A stretch of 64,000 nucleotides of DNA from Chitinophaga ginsengisoli (GCF_003014595.1 NZ_PYGK01000001.1:186001-250000), one strand, 5' to 3'. Positions 55,227 through 64,000 are shown, counted from the first letter of the stretch. A program made the numbers and translations. The notes: generated by a model not told the origin, from the letters alone.

Positions 55227-58200
55227 ATGTCAGTGAATAAGCTCAATGTTCCAACACACCAACTTAGCGGCCAGGCTTTTTATATGCGTCTGCAGGAAGC
55301 AGCCAGCAGGCCATCTCCAACTGAAACATTGCGACAGCTCCGGCAGTTGCTTGAACAGCTTTTCCGCTATCTTACAAAAGAAGAAACACGCAGTTTCGGC
55401 AACCTGTTTGCCCGTATGCAGTTCTTTTTTGATAAATATCCCGTTCCTGCTGCTTTGCAGGAGCAACTCACTGCCCTGCGCATTCATACGCACAAAGCCG
55501 TTATTGGAACACTGATAGCGGATACAGCGTTATCCCTTATCTGCGTACAGACGATGGCAAATGCCATACAGCACTTCTGCGAAGTACCTGTCCCGGACAA
55601 ACTGACGCAACATTGTCTTCCCGTACAGGGTAGTACCCTGACCTATACGCGGCAGCTTTCAGCGGCATTGGTACCACAACTGAAATGTCTCGTTACAGCT
55701 GTTGGCCCTTTACAGAAAAGAGCCGATCAGGCACCCTATTTCATCCTCGGCTGTCGCAACGATGATCTGGGAACATTCCAGCTAATGATCTCCGAAAGCG
55801 TACAGGTGCATACTACACTGCTACATGCCCAGTTGCGCGCTTATGACACCGTGCATATACTACACTGTAGTAAAACCGAGGCGCCGGATTTATATGAAGC
55901 TGTTCATACTACCAGGATCATCCTGGAACCGGACCTGTTGGTAGATATCAGTGATCTGGCGGAATGCTTTGGCAGGCAGGGAGCCGGCAAACTGCTTTAC
56001 CTGGTAAAGAAGCTGGTGCCACAAACGCCTGGCGTTGCCGCTTTTAAAGGAAACGTGGTAAACGCCCTACTCGACAATGTGCTACGCAATCCCGAAATGG
56101 ACCTGCGGCAATCCTTTGTGGAGGCGGTATCAGAAAATGTGTTACAAGCGGCGGCCTATGGCCGGGTAGAGCTCAACAACATGTTTACCGACATCCGGAC
56201 AAAACACTGGCCTAACCTGTTGCAGGCGGCGGGAGAACTACATAACCGCCCTGTCAGGATAGAACCTACGTTTTTCTCTGCCTTATACGGACTACAGGGA
56301 CGACTGGATATCCTGGCAGAAGATGATCATGACCCGCTGCGTAAGGAGATCTTTGAGTTAAAAAGCGGCCGTTCTCCGGATCATGGCGCCTGGAAGAACC
56401 ATGAGATGCAGGTAGTGGGATATAATCTGCTGCTACAATCTGCTTTTGGCGATGAAAGGCGTGGCAGTTCTGCTATTTTGTATTCGGCCGCCAACGATGC
56501 CCCACTCCGGAATGTAAGCAGCAACCGGCCGGCAGAAAATGAACTGCTGGCGCTGCGTAATGAAGTCGTCTCCCAGTTATTACGGTTGGCAGCGGGTGAA
56601 TACGGGATCCTCGATCAAATCACCACAGCCGCGGCCGAGGGGTTGCCTTCCTTCAGCGCAATGCATTTCACAGCATTCGAAGAAGTATATACCACCGCAT
56701 CTCCTTTGTTGCGCACCTACTACCAGCAATTCTTGTCCTTCCTGCTACGGGAATACCTGCTGGCAAAATGTGGTATGTATTCAGCGCCAGAGCGGGAAGA
56801 CGATTCGGAAGGCTTTGCCGCCCTCTGGCAGTTGTCTGAAGCCGAAAAGCTGGAGCGTTTTAACATCATCCCCGGATTGCAGTTCCGGCATTTCGATGCG
56901 GAAAGCAGTACGGTCGTTTTCAATATTCATATACCCGTCAATCATAATTTCCGTGTTGGCGATACTGCCATCATTTACCCCCGGTCTCCGGAGGGACTGT
57001 TCCCTTTACGGCACCAGGTACTGAAGGGGAGGATAGACGCCCTGGGAAAGGCCAGTCTTACCTTTTCATTGAATAACCGGCAGATCACCCACGACTTCTT
57101 TGGTCAGCAGCAATTGTGGGTCATAGAACATGATATCTATGAATCCAACTACTGGGTAGCGGCCACGTCCCTGTTTCATGTGCTGGAGCCCCGGTTTGCA
57201 CAGCGGATGGAACTGCTGCTGGGCCAGCGGGCGCCTCTCACAGGACCACTGGACATGTCCTGCCCGGAGATGTTTAACAGCAACCAGCAGGCTATTTTGC
57301 AGGCAGCACTGGAAGCAAAAGACTACTATCTCATACAGGGACCACCGGGCACCGGCAAGACCTCTGCACTACTAACAGCACTGGTATCTTCTCTCGTAAA
57401 TACGGGTAGCCAAACGGTGATCGTCGCTTTTACCAATCGCGCGGTGGAGGAGATTTGCAGGAAGCTGGAGGGCAAAGGTATCCCTCATCTTCGCATGGGT
57501 AGCCGCCGTTCTGCTGCGGAACACCAGCTTCGCCAGTTTTGCCTGAACGGAGATATTGAGGGCGCCGGAAAGTTTATCATGAATCAGCGCGTATTTGTAG
57601 GAACGGTGGCGACTATGGCCACCCGCCTCCATCTGTTGCAGTTACTGGGTGTAAAGATGGATACCCTGATCGCGGATGAAGCCTCTCAGCTGACGGAGCC
57701 ACAGTTATTAGGACTATTGATGCCTTTCCGGAAGTTCATTCTGATAGGAGACCAGAACCAATTACCTCCGGTTGTGGCACAGGCCGATCAGTTCTGTCGG
57801 ACCACGCAGCCCTTATTGACTGCACAGGGCATTACAGACCTCCGCTGTACCTTGTTCGAACGGCTGATACAGCGTTGTAAGGCAATGCAGTGGCGCCATG
57901 CCTGGGGCATGCTGAATACACATTTCAGGATGCACAACGATATCGCGTCCCTGATCAACCACTACTATGCCGGGCAACTCTCAGCGGGTAATCCATTACA
58001 ATCACTCCCATACAAGCCGGAGGAGCATACCGGCACTGATAACTGGTCTTATGTACTTTCCCGGGGGCGTACTTTGTTCATCCCCAGTCCACATGAGCCT
58101 ACCTCCAAAATGCACCGTACGGAAGCACAACAGGTCGTGTCCTTGTTGCGCTATCTGAGGCAGCAGTACGGCCATCGTTTCAATAGTGAGACCGTGGGCG

Positions 58201-58538
58201 TAGTCACTCCCTGGCGCACGCAGATAAGCCTTATCAGGGAACTGATAGGAAATGATGATGCCCTGCAGGCCATCAATATTGACACGGCAGAAAGGTTTCA
58301 GGGAGCAGAAAATGATATCATTATCGTATCGCTGGCAGTATATCACCCTATACAGTTAGGGCAGTTACAAAACCTGGGGGCATTTCACTGGGAAGACAGC
58401 AGGGTAGAGGTGGACAGGAAATTGCTGGTAACGCTTTCCAGGGCCAGGCATCAGGTGATCATCATGGGGCATGAACCGGTATTAAGGGCCAGCAGGCATT
58501 ATACTGAATTGCTGGACAGTATCACCAGGTGTTCATAA
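55227..58538 (+). CDS. Dna2-like fusion of PD-(D/E)XK nuclease and superfamily 1 helicase
   Basis: A 1103-residue protein (ATG start; an upstream TTG is possible). The middle third has a PD-(D/E)XK nuclease core: D361 in LQGRLDILAED and E377-x-K379 in FELKSGR, with a later QVVGYNLLLQ. The C-terminal part is an SF1 Upf1/Dna2-type helicase: Walker A G705-PPGTGKT, D817-E818 in LIADEASQL, GDQNQLPPV, HFRMHNDI, TAERFQGAENDIIIVSLA and VTLSRARHQVIIMG. No four-Cys iron-sulfur site like that of Dna2 is evident. The order nuclease-then-helicase in one chain matches Dna2-like DNA repair proteins; a defence role is also conceivable. Confidence 0.88.
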   Translation: MSVNKLNVPTHQLSGQAFYMRLQEAASRPSPTETLRQLRQLLEQLFRYLTKEETRSFGNLFARMQFFFDKYPVPAALQEQLTALRIHTHKAVIGTLIADTALSLICVQTMANAIQHFCEVPVPDKLTQHCLPVQGSTLTYTRQLSAALVPQLKCLVTAVGPLQKRADQAPYFILGCRNDDLGTFQLMISESVQVHTTLLHAQLRAYDTVHILHCSKTEAPDLYEAVHTTRIILEPDLLVDISDLAECFGRQGAGKLLYLVKKLVPQTPGVAAFKGNVVNALLDNVLRNPEMDLRQSFVEAVSENVLQAAAYGRVELNNMFTDIRTKHWPNLLQAAGELHNRPVRIEPTFFSALYGLQGRLDILAEDDHDPLRKEIFELKSGRSPDHGAWKNHEMQVVGYNLLLQSAFGDERRGSSAILYSAANDAPLRNVSSNRPAENELLALRNEVVSQLLRLAAGEYGILDQITTAAAEGLPSFSAMHFTAFEEVYTTASPLLRTYYQQFLSFLLREYLLAKCGMYSAPEREDDSEGFAALWQLSEAEKLERFNIIPGLQFRHFDAESSTVVFNIHIPVNHNFRVGDTAIIYPRSPEGLFPLRHQVLKGRIDALGKASLTFSLNNRQITHDFFGQQQLWVIEHDIYESNYWVAATSLFHVLEPRFAQRMELLLGQRAPLTGPLDMSCPEMFNSNQQAILQAALEAKDYYLIQGPPGTGKTSALLTALVSSLVNTGSQTVIVAFTNRAVEEICRKLEGKGIPHLRMGSRRSAAEHQLRQFCLNGDIEGAGKFIMNQRVFVGTVATMATRLHLLQLLGVKMDTLIADEASQLTEPQLLGLLMPFRKFILIGDQNQLPPVVAQADQFCRTTQPLLTAQGITDLRCTLFERLIQRCKAMQWRHAWGMLNTHFRMHNDIASLINHYYAGQLSAGNPLQSLPYKPEEHTGTDNWSYVLSRGRTLFIPSPHEPTSKMHRTEAQQVVSLLRYLRQQYGHRFNSETVGVVTPWRTQISLIRELIGNDDALQAINIDTAERFQGAENDIIIVSLAVYHPIQLGQLQNLGAFHWEDSRVEVDRKLLVTLSRARHQVIIMGHEPVLRASRHYTELLDSITRCS

Positions 58539-58541
58539 AAA

Positions 58542-58569
58542 AAGCCATCTGTCATGAAACAGATGGCTT
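58542..58569. terminator. terminator hairpin between the nuclease-helicase and HNH genes
   Basis: AAGCCATCTGT and ACAGATGGCTT form an 11-base stem with a 6-base loop. An A-run on the left gives a T-run on the minus strand, so it mainly ends the convergent HNH gene. Confidence 0.75.
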
Positions 58570-58613
58570 GTATGTCAGACAACATCATATGATCATTCCT
58601 GGAAAACCAGGCT

Positions 58614-59183
58614 TTAATCCAGTGTTACATGGCTCCAATTCTCGCCGCTTTTGATGCGGTAGAGTTGCATTTCGCTGATATCGAACTGCTCAGCGATCTG
58701 CTTCATTGTTTTTCTGCCGGGCTTTGCCAGCAGACGTTTAATACTTTTTACTTTGGTAATGTTCAGCTTCAGCCCCTTTACGCGGTTCCGCTGTTTTTCC
58801 TTATAGGCAAGTTTAGCGGGACTGAACTGCTGGTGAGCTTCCATTTCTTCTTTGGTAGCCCATTGCAGGTTGGTGGCTTTATTATTTTTCTTATCGTAAT
58901 CCATGTGGATAACGTACTTATAGGTACGTCCCGGCTTCTTATTAAACAACTTTGCGACTTCCCGGTGCAGGTAAAGAGATTGGTAACTATCCGCAGGCTT
59001 TACATTTAATACGGTATAGCCCTCTACCGTGGACCCGGACAACAATTTCCCGTCTGAAATATCTTCGTAATAGCTGATCACTCTTCCCATGTTAGATACT
59101 GCATACCTTTTACGCAGGGCAGATTTATTCTTAATCTGCAAGTCTTTCCAGACTTCATTTTTCAGATTTTTAATCGTGGCCAT
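58614..59183 (-). CDS. HNH/NUMOD4-type protein
   Basis: The 189-residue protein begins with a NUMOD4-like part (EVWKDLQIKNK, YAVSNMGRVISYYED), then an HNH-like part YVIHMDYDKKNNKATNLQWATKEE in which the first His-Asp-His of the classical endonuclease reads IHMD. The C-terminal part (KQIAEQFDISEMQLYRIKSG) is a helix-turn-helix resembling those of homing endonucleases. It is a free-standing gene, not inside an intron. Whether it still cuts DNA is open; such orphan genes are frequent in Chitinophagaceae. Confidence 0.75.
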   Translation of the reverse strand: MATIKNLKNEVWKDLQIKNKSALRKRYAVSNMGRVISYYEDISDGKLLSGSTVEGYTVLNVKPADSYQSLYLHREVAKLFNKKPGRTYKYVIHMDYDKKNNKATNLQWATKEEMEAHQQFSPAKLAYKEKQRNRVKGLKLNITKVKSIKRLLAKPGRKTMKQIAEQFDISEMQLYRIKSGENWSHVTLD

Positions 59184-59214
59184 GTGAAAGAAATTTAATA
59201 GTTGAACCTGGGGT

Positions 59215-60279
59215 TTATCCGTAAACGTTACAATCTTCTACTTCATTCTTTGCTGGCAGTAGGCTTTGGTCAGTAAGGGGGGATGTCCTTTCAATTATAT
59301 GATCTTTGTAATGCAATGCTATCGTATCTAACACTTCTTCTACAGCTGCCAATGTACTGCAAGTTACTAATTGCTGCCTGAATTCTTTTATATGAGGTAA
59401 CCCTTTCAGGTAATTGGTATAGTGTCGTCTCATTTCAAGTATTCCTACCACATTTCCTTTCCATTCTACTGAATGCCTCAGGTGTTTTTTACATACTTCT
59501 ACCCGTTTTGAAACAGATGGCGGAGGCAAATGTTCACCCGTTTGCATAAAATGTTTTATTTCATTGAAGATCCACGGATATCCGATTGCGGCACGTCCTA
59601 TCATGATACCATCTACTCCGTATTTCTGGCGGGCTGCAATAGCCTGCTCGGGGGTACATATGTCCCCGTTACCGAATATAGGGATATGAATACGTGGATT
59701 GTTCTTGACCTTTCCGATCAATGTCCAGTCGGCATTTCCTTTGTACATCTGTGTGCGGGTACGGCCATGGATGGTGAGTGCCTGGATACCAACATCCTGT
59801 AGGCGTTCCGCCACTTCTTCAATGTTTTTTGTATCATCGTCCCAACCCAGTCGGGTTTTCACGGTTACCGGCAAACGGGTCGCTTTTACCACGGCGGCTG
59901 TCAGCTTCACCATTTTGGGAATATCTTTCAGGATACCCGAACCAGCGCCTTTACAAACCACCTTTTTCACCGGGCAACCGTAGTTGATGTCCAGCAGATC
60001 AGGATTTGTAGCCTCCACGATCTGGGCGGCCATTGCCATTGGTTCCTCGTCGCCTCCGAATATCTGGATGCCCACAGGGCGCTCGTAATCAAATATGTCC
60101 AGCTTCTGCCGGCTCTTGATCGCATCACGTATAAGTCCCTCCGAAGAAATGAACTCTGTATACATCAGGTCCGCACCGTTTTCTTTACACACCGCACGAA
60201 AAGGCGGGTCACTAACATCCTCCATTGGAGCAAGCAATAGCGGAAAATTGCCTAATGTTATATTTCCAATCTTTACCAT
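59215..60279 (-). CDS. dusB: tRNA-dihydrouridine synthase (DusB type)
   Basis: With the ATG chosen the enzyme has 354 residues and starts MVKIGNITLGNFPLLLAPME; 19 codons upstream through a TTG are open but unlike the family. Diagnostic are the FMN-binding start LAPMEDVSDPPFR, NYGCPVKKVVCKGAGSG with the catalytic Cys region, TVKTRLGWDD, LTIHGRTRTQMY and IPIFGNGDICTPEQ. It reduces uridines in the tRNA D-loop. Divergent from the CPBP protease gene. Confidence 0.92.
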   Translation of the reverse strand: MVKIGNITLGNFPLLLAPMEDVSDPPFRAVCKENGADLMYTEFISSEGLIRDAIKSRQKLDIFDYERPVGIQIFGGDEEPMAMAAQIVEATNPDLLDINYGCPVKKVVCKGAGSGILKDIPKMVKLTAAVVKATRLPVTVKTRLGWDDDTKNIEEVAERLQDVGIQALTIHGRTRTQMYKGNADWTLIGKVKNNPRIHIPIFGNGDICTPEQAIAARQKYGVDGIMIGRAAIGYPWIFNEIKHFMQTGEHLPPPSVSKRVEVCKKHLRHSVEWKGNVVGILEMRRHYTNYLKGLPHIKEFRQQLVTCSTLAAVEEVLDTIALHYKDHIIERTSPLTDQSLLPAKNEVEDCNVYG

Positions 60280-60361
60280 TTTGTCATTTGTAGGCTGACC
60301 TCCTTCTTCCGGGGAAATCCGGAAACCAATTGTCAACTCGATTTCGCACTGTAAATTTACG

Positions 60362-60369
60362 CAAATTTA
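60362..60369 (-). promoter_or_regulatory. candidate -7 element for dusB
   Basis: The minus strand reads TAAATTTG, matching TAnnTTTG. A near match (TAAATTTA, 60352-60359) faces the other way toward the CPBP gene, so the two promoters may overlap. Confidence 0.4.
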
Positions 60370-60373
60370 ATCT

Positions 60374-61339
60374 ATGACAGGCCGTTTGAAGCAATATCCG
60401 CCATCACTACAGTTCGCAGCATTTGTTGGCTTATTTCTGCTGTTTTTAGTCTTATATATATTTTTCCTCGCTTTTGTATTCCCGGCAATAAGCGGTTACT
60501 CGTTGACGACACTCCAAAGTGAACTATCCAGTGCCGAAGAGGCCTTGCACCCTGTATCCCCTAAAGTTCTCGGCTATCTGAAATTAACGCAATTTCTATA
60601 CACTTTGGTAGTTTATTTATTGCCACCCATATTTTTTGCCTTCATGGTGGACAACCGCCCTGCTAACTGGCTGAGAATAGACCGGAAACCACGTTTTCTT
60701 CCTATTATATTAGCATTTTTGATTATGCTGGTGGCCCTTCCCTTTGTGAGTTATACCGGCGATTGGAACCATACCTGGCCCTTTTCGCCCGAGCTCAGGA
60801 AAATGGAGGAACAGACGGAAGTGCTGACCCGGGTACTGCTGACGATGCCCGACATCTCCAGCTTACTCATCAACCTGGTCATCATTGCTGTTATTCCGGC
60901 CATAGCGGAAGAATTCTTCTTCAGGGGTGTCGTACAGCGCCTGTTCATCAAAATGATGCCACAGATGCCCTGGCTGGCAGTATTTATCGCTGCACTCTGC
61001 TTCAGCTCCATTCACATGCAGTGGATGGACTTCATTCCCCGCCTCTTACTGGGCTTCCTCCTGGGCGCTATCTATTACCTCAGCGGTAATCTGTGGCTGT
61101 CTATGCTGGGCCATTTCCTGAATAATGGCCTGCAGGTGGTGATGGTTTATCTTTACCAGGCGAAAATGATAAAGACAGACCCGATGACTTCCACGCCAAC
61201 CGAATGGTACATCGCCGCACTCAGCCTGGCATTTACCATCGGGGCTATCTGGTTGTTTGATAAGCGCACTATGCCCGGAGAACGGGAACATAATCACAGG
61301 GATGACTTTAACGACAATATTGAATCAATCGGGAAGTAA
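60374..61339 (+). CDS. CPBP-family intramembrane metalloprotease
   Basis: A 321-residue membrane protein with about eight hydrophobic segments. The CAAX/CPBP motifs are visible: IAEEFFFRGVVQRLFI (EExxxR), SSIHMQWMDFIPRLLLG (His), and MLGHFLNNGLQ (second His with Asn). Family members cleave prenylated or other membrane proteins, or act in bacteriocin immunity; the substrate is unknown. A DUF2007 gene follows after 30 bases and cdsA after that. Confidence 0.9.
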   Translation: MTGRLKQYPPSLQFAAFVGLFLLFLVLYIFFLAFVFPAISGYSLTTLQSELSSAEEALHPVSPKVLGYLKLTQFLYTLVVYLLPPIFFAFMVDNRPANWLRIDRKPRFLPIILAFLIMLVALPFVSYTGDWNHTWPFSPELRKMEEQTEVLTRVLLTMPDISSLLINLVIIAVIPAIAEEFFFRGVVQRLFIKMMPQMPWLAVFIAALCFSSIHMQWMDFIPRLLLGFLLGAIYYLSGNLWLSMLGHFLNNGLQVVMVYLYQAKMIKTDPMTSTPTEWYIAALSLAFTIGAIWLFDKRTMPGEREHNHRDDFNDNIESIGK

Positions 61340-61369
61340 TCGTACTTTAGTCCTAACAAACAGATTATT

Positions 61370-61591
61370 ATGGAAAAAGACTGGGTGAAAATTTATTATA
61401 CCAATCAAGTGTTCCGTGCGGAAATTGTCCGGGGCATGCTGGAAGAAAATGGGATCAATGTTGTATTGATCAACAGGCAGGACTCCACTTACCTGACTGC
61501 CCTGCCGGGCATGGCAGAGCTGTTTGTACACACCTCCCAGGAAGCAGATGCCAGGCAACTGCTGGCGGAGATTAACAATGGCCTGGCCTGA
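61370..61591 (+). CDS. DUF2007-type putative signal-transducing protein
   Basis: A 73-residue cytoplasmic protein with WVKIYYTNQVFRAEIVRGML, EENGINVVLINRQD and AELFVHTSQEADARQLL, matching the DUF2007 small-domain family. Function unknown. It lies between the CPBP and cdsA genes on the same strand. Confidence 0.8.
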   Translation: MEKDWVKIYYTNQVFRAEIVRGMLEENGINVVLINRQDSTYLTALPGMAELFVHTSQEADARQLLAEINNGLA

Positions 61592-61649
61592 TATGACCGG
61601 CCGGTTCCGCTTTAACAACAAACTATTGTAAAACAATCGCGATTTCAGC

Positions 61650-62537
61650 ATGAAAACATTCTTTACCCGTACAGCATCAGCATTGGTCTTTGTAGCCGTG
61701 ATGCTTGGCGGGATCCTTTATAGCCCTTTTACATTCTTTTTGCTCTTTTTCCTGATCAATTTCTTTGCGCTGCAGGAGTATTTTAAGCTCATCCGCCATA
61801 TTGATCCTGATTATAATAATATCTCCGGCTGGCACAAGACCGGACTGCTGGTAGCCAGCTGTGCCCTGATCATGGCCTTTACAGGAGAGCATTTTTCCTC
61901 TTCTGCCAACCTTTCCCTGGGATTCCTGGGCTGGTGGATCGCTATCATATTCCTGCTGATCATGCCTATCGGAGAAATCCTGCTCAGCAAGGACTTTTCC
62001 CTGAAAAATATGGGCTATTCCGCGCTGGGCCTGGCATATATCACCCTTTCACTGGGGCTGCTGGTACATCTTTGCCTGAATTATGATACCATTCGCTTCA
62101 CTGATACCGCCACAGGTACGGGTCCCGGCTGGCTGATCCCTTTACTGCTGATTGCCTTTATCTGGATCAACGATACGATGGCTTACATCGTCGGTTCCCT
62201 GATAGGACGCACCCCTTTTGCCCCCACCATTTCACCTAAAAAGACTATAGAAGGTACAGTAGGAGGTATGATCCTGGCGGTTGCCGCCGCAGGCGTGTAT
62301 GGCTATTTCTGGGGAAGAGAGTACCTGTCCCTGCAGCACTGGCTGGCACTGGCTGCTATTGCTGCTATTTTCGGTACAGCTGGCGATCTCATCGAGTCAA
62401 AACTGAAGCGTATGGCGGGTGTGAAAGACTCCGGCAGCATCATGCCGGGTCATGGAGGATTTATGGACCGCTTTGATTCCCTGTTGCTGGCAGCTCCATT
62501 TGCCTGGCTATATGTACATTTCTTTGCAATGATTTAA
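61650..62537 (+). CDS. cdsA: phosphatidate cytidylyltransferase
   Basis: A 295-residue integral membrane enzyme with about eight membrane segments. The CdsA signature is SKLKRMAGVKDSGSIMPGHG with GGFMDRFDSLL near the C-terminus (here SKLKRMAGVKDSG then IMPGHGGFMDRFD). It makes CDP-diacylglycerol for phospholipid synthesis. psd follows after 25 bases, so both belong to the phosphatidylethanolamine pathway; pssA is not in the window. Confidence 0.95.
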   Translation: MKTFFTRTASALVFVAVMLGGILYSPFTFFLLFFLINFFALQEYFKLIRHIDPDYNNISGWHKTGLLVASCALIMAFTGEHFSSSANLSLGFLGWWIAIIFLLIMPIGEILLSKDFSLKNMGYSALGLAYITLSLGLLVHLCLNYDTIRFTDTATGTGPGWLIPLLLIAFIWINDTMAYIVGSLIGRTPFAPTISPKKTIEGTVGGMILAVAAAGVYGYFWGREYLSLQHWLALAAIAAIFGTAGDLIESKLKRMAGVKDSGSIMPGHGGFMDRFDSLLLAAPFAWLYVHFFAMI

Positions 62538-62562
62538 CTTCGCATTAAATAACATAACAACA

Positions 62563-63216
62563 ATGAAGATCCATCGAGAAGGATTAGCTACCATTTTACT
62601 GACCTTTGCTGTTCTTGCCCTGATTAACGGCGCCGTATTCTACTTTTTAGGACAGATGCCGCTGCTCTGCAGGATCGTGGCTGCCTTTTCCCTGGTACTG
62701 TTCCTGTTTATCATTTCCTTCTTCCGTATTCCGAGCCGGGAAATGAAACTGGATGAATCCCTGGTAATTGCTCCCTGCGACGGTAAGGTAGTCGTGATTG
62801 AAGAAACCTATGAGCCTGAGTACTTTAAAGACAAACGTCTGCAGGTTTCCATCTTTATGAGCCCTGCCAACGTACACGTGAACAGGAACCCCATCAGCGG
62901 ACAGGTAAAATTGTCCCAGTATCATGCGGGTAAATACCTGGTAGCATGGCATCCAAAATCCTCTACGGAAAATGAACGCCATACCGTAGTGATTGGTAAT
63001 GGAAAAGCCGATATCCTGGTAAGGCAGATTGCCGGTGCATTAGCCCGCCGTATCGTGAATTACCTGAAACCCGGTATGCAGGTAACACAAAACGAGGAGC
63101 TGGGTTTCATTAAGTTCGGTTCCAGGGTGGATATCTACCTGCCGGTAGGCACCCAGGTGAATGTACAACTGGAACAGGTGGTACGTGGAGGTCAAACCGT
63201 GATTGCTACCATCTAA
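62563..63216 (+). CDS. psd: phosphatidylserine decarboxylase
   Basis: The 217-residue enzyme belongs to the short bacterial type. It has an N-terminal membrane segment pair, then VIAPCDGKVVVIEE, SIFMSPANVHVNRNP, and the pyruvoyl-forming motif FIKFGSRVDIYLP, where autocleavage before the Ser would create the pyruvoyl group. It converts phosphatidylserine to phosphatidylethanolamine, the main lipid of these bacteria. Confidence 0.94.
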   Translation: MKIHREGLATILLTFAVLALINGAVFYFLGQMPLLCRIVAAFSLVLFLFIISFFRIPSREMKLDESLVIAPCDGKVVVIEETYEPEYFKDKRLQVSIFMSPANVHVNRNPISGQVKLSQYHAGKYLVAWHPKSSTENERHTVVIGNGKADILVRQIAGALARRIVNYLKPGMQVTQNEELGFIKFGSRVDIYLPVGTQVNVQLEQVVRGGQTVIATI

Positions 63217-63250
63217 TTGCTTATTTTTATCAGCATAAAACAGACTAGTC

Positions 63251-63478
63251 ATGAAAAAACTGATCTTAGGAGCGAGCGTCGTATTATTCTTCTCTGGTGC
63301 AGTATTCGCCCAGGACAAGACCAAAGAGGCTTCCTGCTGTAAAAAAGACAAAGCAAAAGGCGCCGCCTGCTGTAAGCAGCCCAGCAAAACTGCGGCACTG
63401 CGCACGGCTGCTGTAAAACAGGCAAAACCTGCACAACCAGCTACCGCGGCTACTGCAGCTAAACCATCTGGAAAATAG
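63251..63478 (+). CDS. small secreted Ala/Lys-rich protein with CC motifs
   Basis: A 75-residue protein with a signal peptide (MKKLILGASVVLFFSGAVFA). The mature 55 residues contain two CC pairs (ASCCKKDKAKGAACCKQ) and a long Ala/Lys/Pro tail. The paired cysteines could bind metal, but no family is recognised. It follows psd by 34 bases and is ended by a long hairpin. Confidence 0.55.
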   Translation: MKKLILGASVVLFFSGAVFAQDKTKEASCCKKDKAKGAACCKQPSKTAALRTAAVKQAKPAQPATAATAAKPSGK

Positions 63479-63494
63479 ATCATCAACAATAACA

Positions 63495-63541
63495 GAAAGT
63501 CCCATCTTCATCAGCAGATCGCAGCAGAAGATGGGACTTTC
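63495..63541. terminator. terminator between the small secreted gene and the HAD gene
   Basis: GAAAGTCCCATCTTC and GAAGATGGGACTTTC form a 15-base perfect stem with a 17-base loop, followed by an AT-rich tract. It sits between convergent genes. Confidence 0.75.
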
Positions 63542-63562
63542 TTATTTAGAACAGTTACTATT

Positions 63563-64000
63563 TTACAGGATGGTCGTCAGCTCATGCAGACTATTGATCA
63601 CATATGTCGGCTTCAGCTCTCCAGTAGCTGGTACCAGCGGATTGAAATATACCTGATCTATTCCCGCATTAAATGCCCCTATAATGTCAATATCCAGGGC
63701 GTCCCCGATCATAATACTGCTATCGGCCGTAGCGTCTGCCTTCGTGATGGCATAATCAAAGATCTCCCGGTATGGTTTCAGACTGCCTGCGGACTCAGAA
63801 GTGATCACATGTGTGAAAAAATGATCGATCCCTGAACTCTTCATCTTACGCAGCTGGGTTTCTTCAAAGCCATTGGTGATCATATGTATGGGATAATTCT
63901 TTGCTGCCAGGTATTCCAATACTTCTTTCGCATGTGGAAAAAGAGCTGTCTGGGTAGGCAATTCTTCCAGGAACTGGGTGCCCAGTGCTTCGCACAATTT
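63563..64000 (-). CDS. HAD-family nucleotidase, YjjG-like (5' end outside window)
   Basis: The minus-strand frame is open to the right edge, so the N-terminus with the DxDxT motif is missing. The visible 145 residues include PIHMITNGFEETQLRKMKSS (motif II), SAGSLKPYREIFDYA (the Lys of motif III), and IMIGDALDIDIIGAFNAGID (motif IV). This order and spacing match YjjG-type pyrimidine nucleotidases. The last base of the window continues the reading frame, so the true start is beyond it. Confidence 0.8.
   Translation of the reverse strand, partial: KLCEALGTQFLEELPTQTALFPHAKEVLEYLAAKNYPIHMITNGFEETQLRKMKSSGIDHFFTHVITSESAGSLKPYREIFDYAITKADATADSSIMIGDALDIDIIGAFNAGIDQVYFNPLVPATGELKPTYVINSLHELTTIL

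Noticed and set aside
58614..59183. Intron-borne homing endonuclease
   Set aside because: No split gene or intron-like RNA structure flanks the HNH-type gene; both neighbours are complete.

Overview
The window reads as chromosomal DNA from a member of the Bacteroidota, most likely Chitinophaga or a close relative in the Chitinophagaceae (inference from gene content). The support is a SusC/SusD outer-membrane pair, repeated promoter-like elements of the Bacteroidota type (TAnnTTTG at -7), few Shine-Dalgarno sequences, short 5' leaders, and families frequent in this group (DUF4834, SWIM/SNF2 protein, tandem TetR plus RND efflux, a GNVGIGT-type secreted fibre protein). Most of the window is housekeeping. 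I see no prophage, integrated element, CRISPR array or intact insertion sequence.

Layout. 1-4.8 kb (minus): 5' part of a SWIM/SNF2-type helicase protein, a ComB-like phosphatase, an SRPBCC protein and gcvT. 5.1-10.7 kb (plus): an M28 peptidase, a lipoprotein, then an NAD-salvage locus made of an NrtR-type regulator, a bifunctional NMN adenylyltransferase/Nudix protein and a nicotinamide phosphoribosyltransferase. A 21-bp perfect palindrome overlaps the promoter of the last two genes. A decayed ABC-permease fragment lies between the regulator and the enzymes. 11.8-18.7 kb (minus): an RND tripartite efflux operon headed by two tandem TetR genes. 18.7-19.4 kb: a palindrome-rich spacer. 20-24.6 kb: aminotransferase, dnaN, fatty-acid-hydroxylase-type membrane protein and small envelope proteins.

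24.7-30.8 kb: a TPP riboswitch followed by thiS-thiC-(tenI-like)-thiD-thiE-thiG-thiH. The thiS start codon sits in the loop of a long hairpin that may be the riboswitch expression platform. 31-38.6 kb: two small stress-type genes, a phytase-like esterase lipoprotein and a SusC/SusD pair. 38.6-41.6 kb: map and tmk, then a divergent HxlR regulator and quinone-oxidoreductase pair with palindromic operators. 41.6-42.2 kb: a gene-free stretch with several palindromes and a CAU tRNA.

44-53 kb: the rimP-nusA-infB translation/transcription operon, with an intrinsic-terminator-like hairpin directly before the rimP start codon, then a SurA-like isomerase and a PurF-type amidotransferase. 53-64 kb: SixA-like phosphatase, proC, a secreted nuclease, a large Dna2-like nuclease-helicase, an HNH/NUMOD-type protein, a tRNA-dihydrouridine synthase, a CPBP protease, and cdsA and psd of phosphatidylethanolamine synthesis. 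A HAD nucleotidase is cut by the right edge.

No wholly new enzymatic system is evident. The most interesting signals are regulatory: the thiS hairpin, the rimP leader terminator, the NAD operator, the TetR repeat cluster and the two palindromic intergenic regions.
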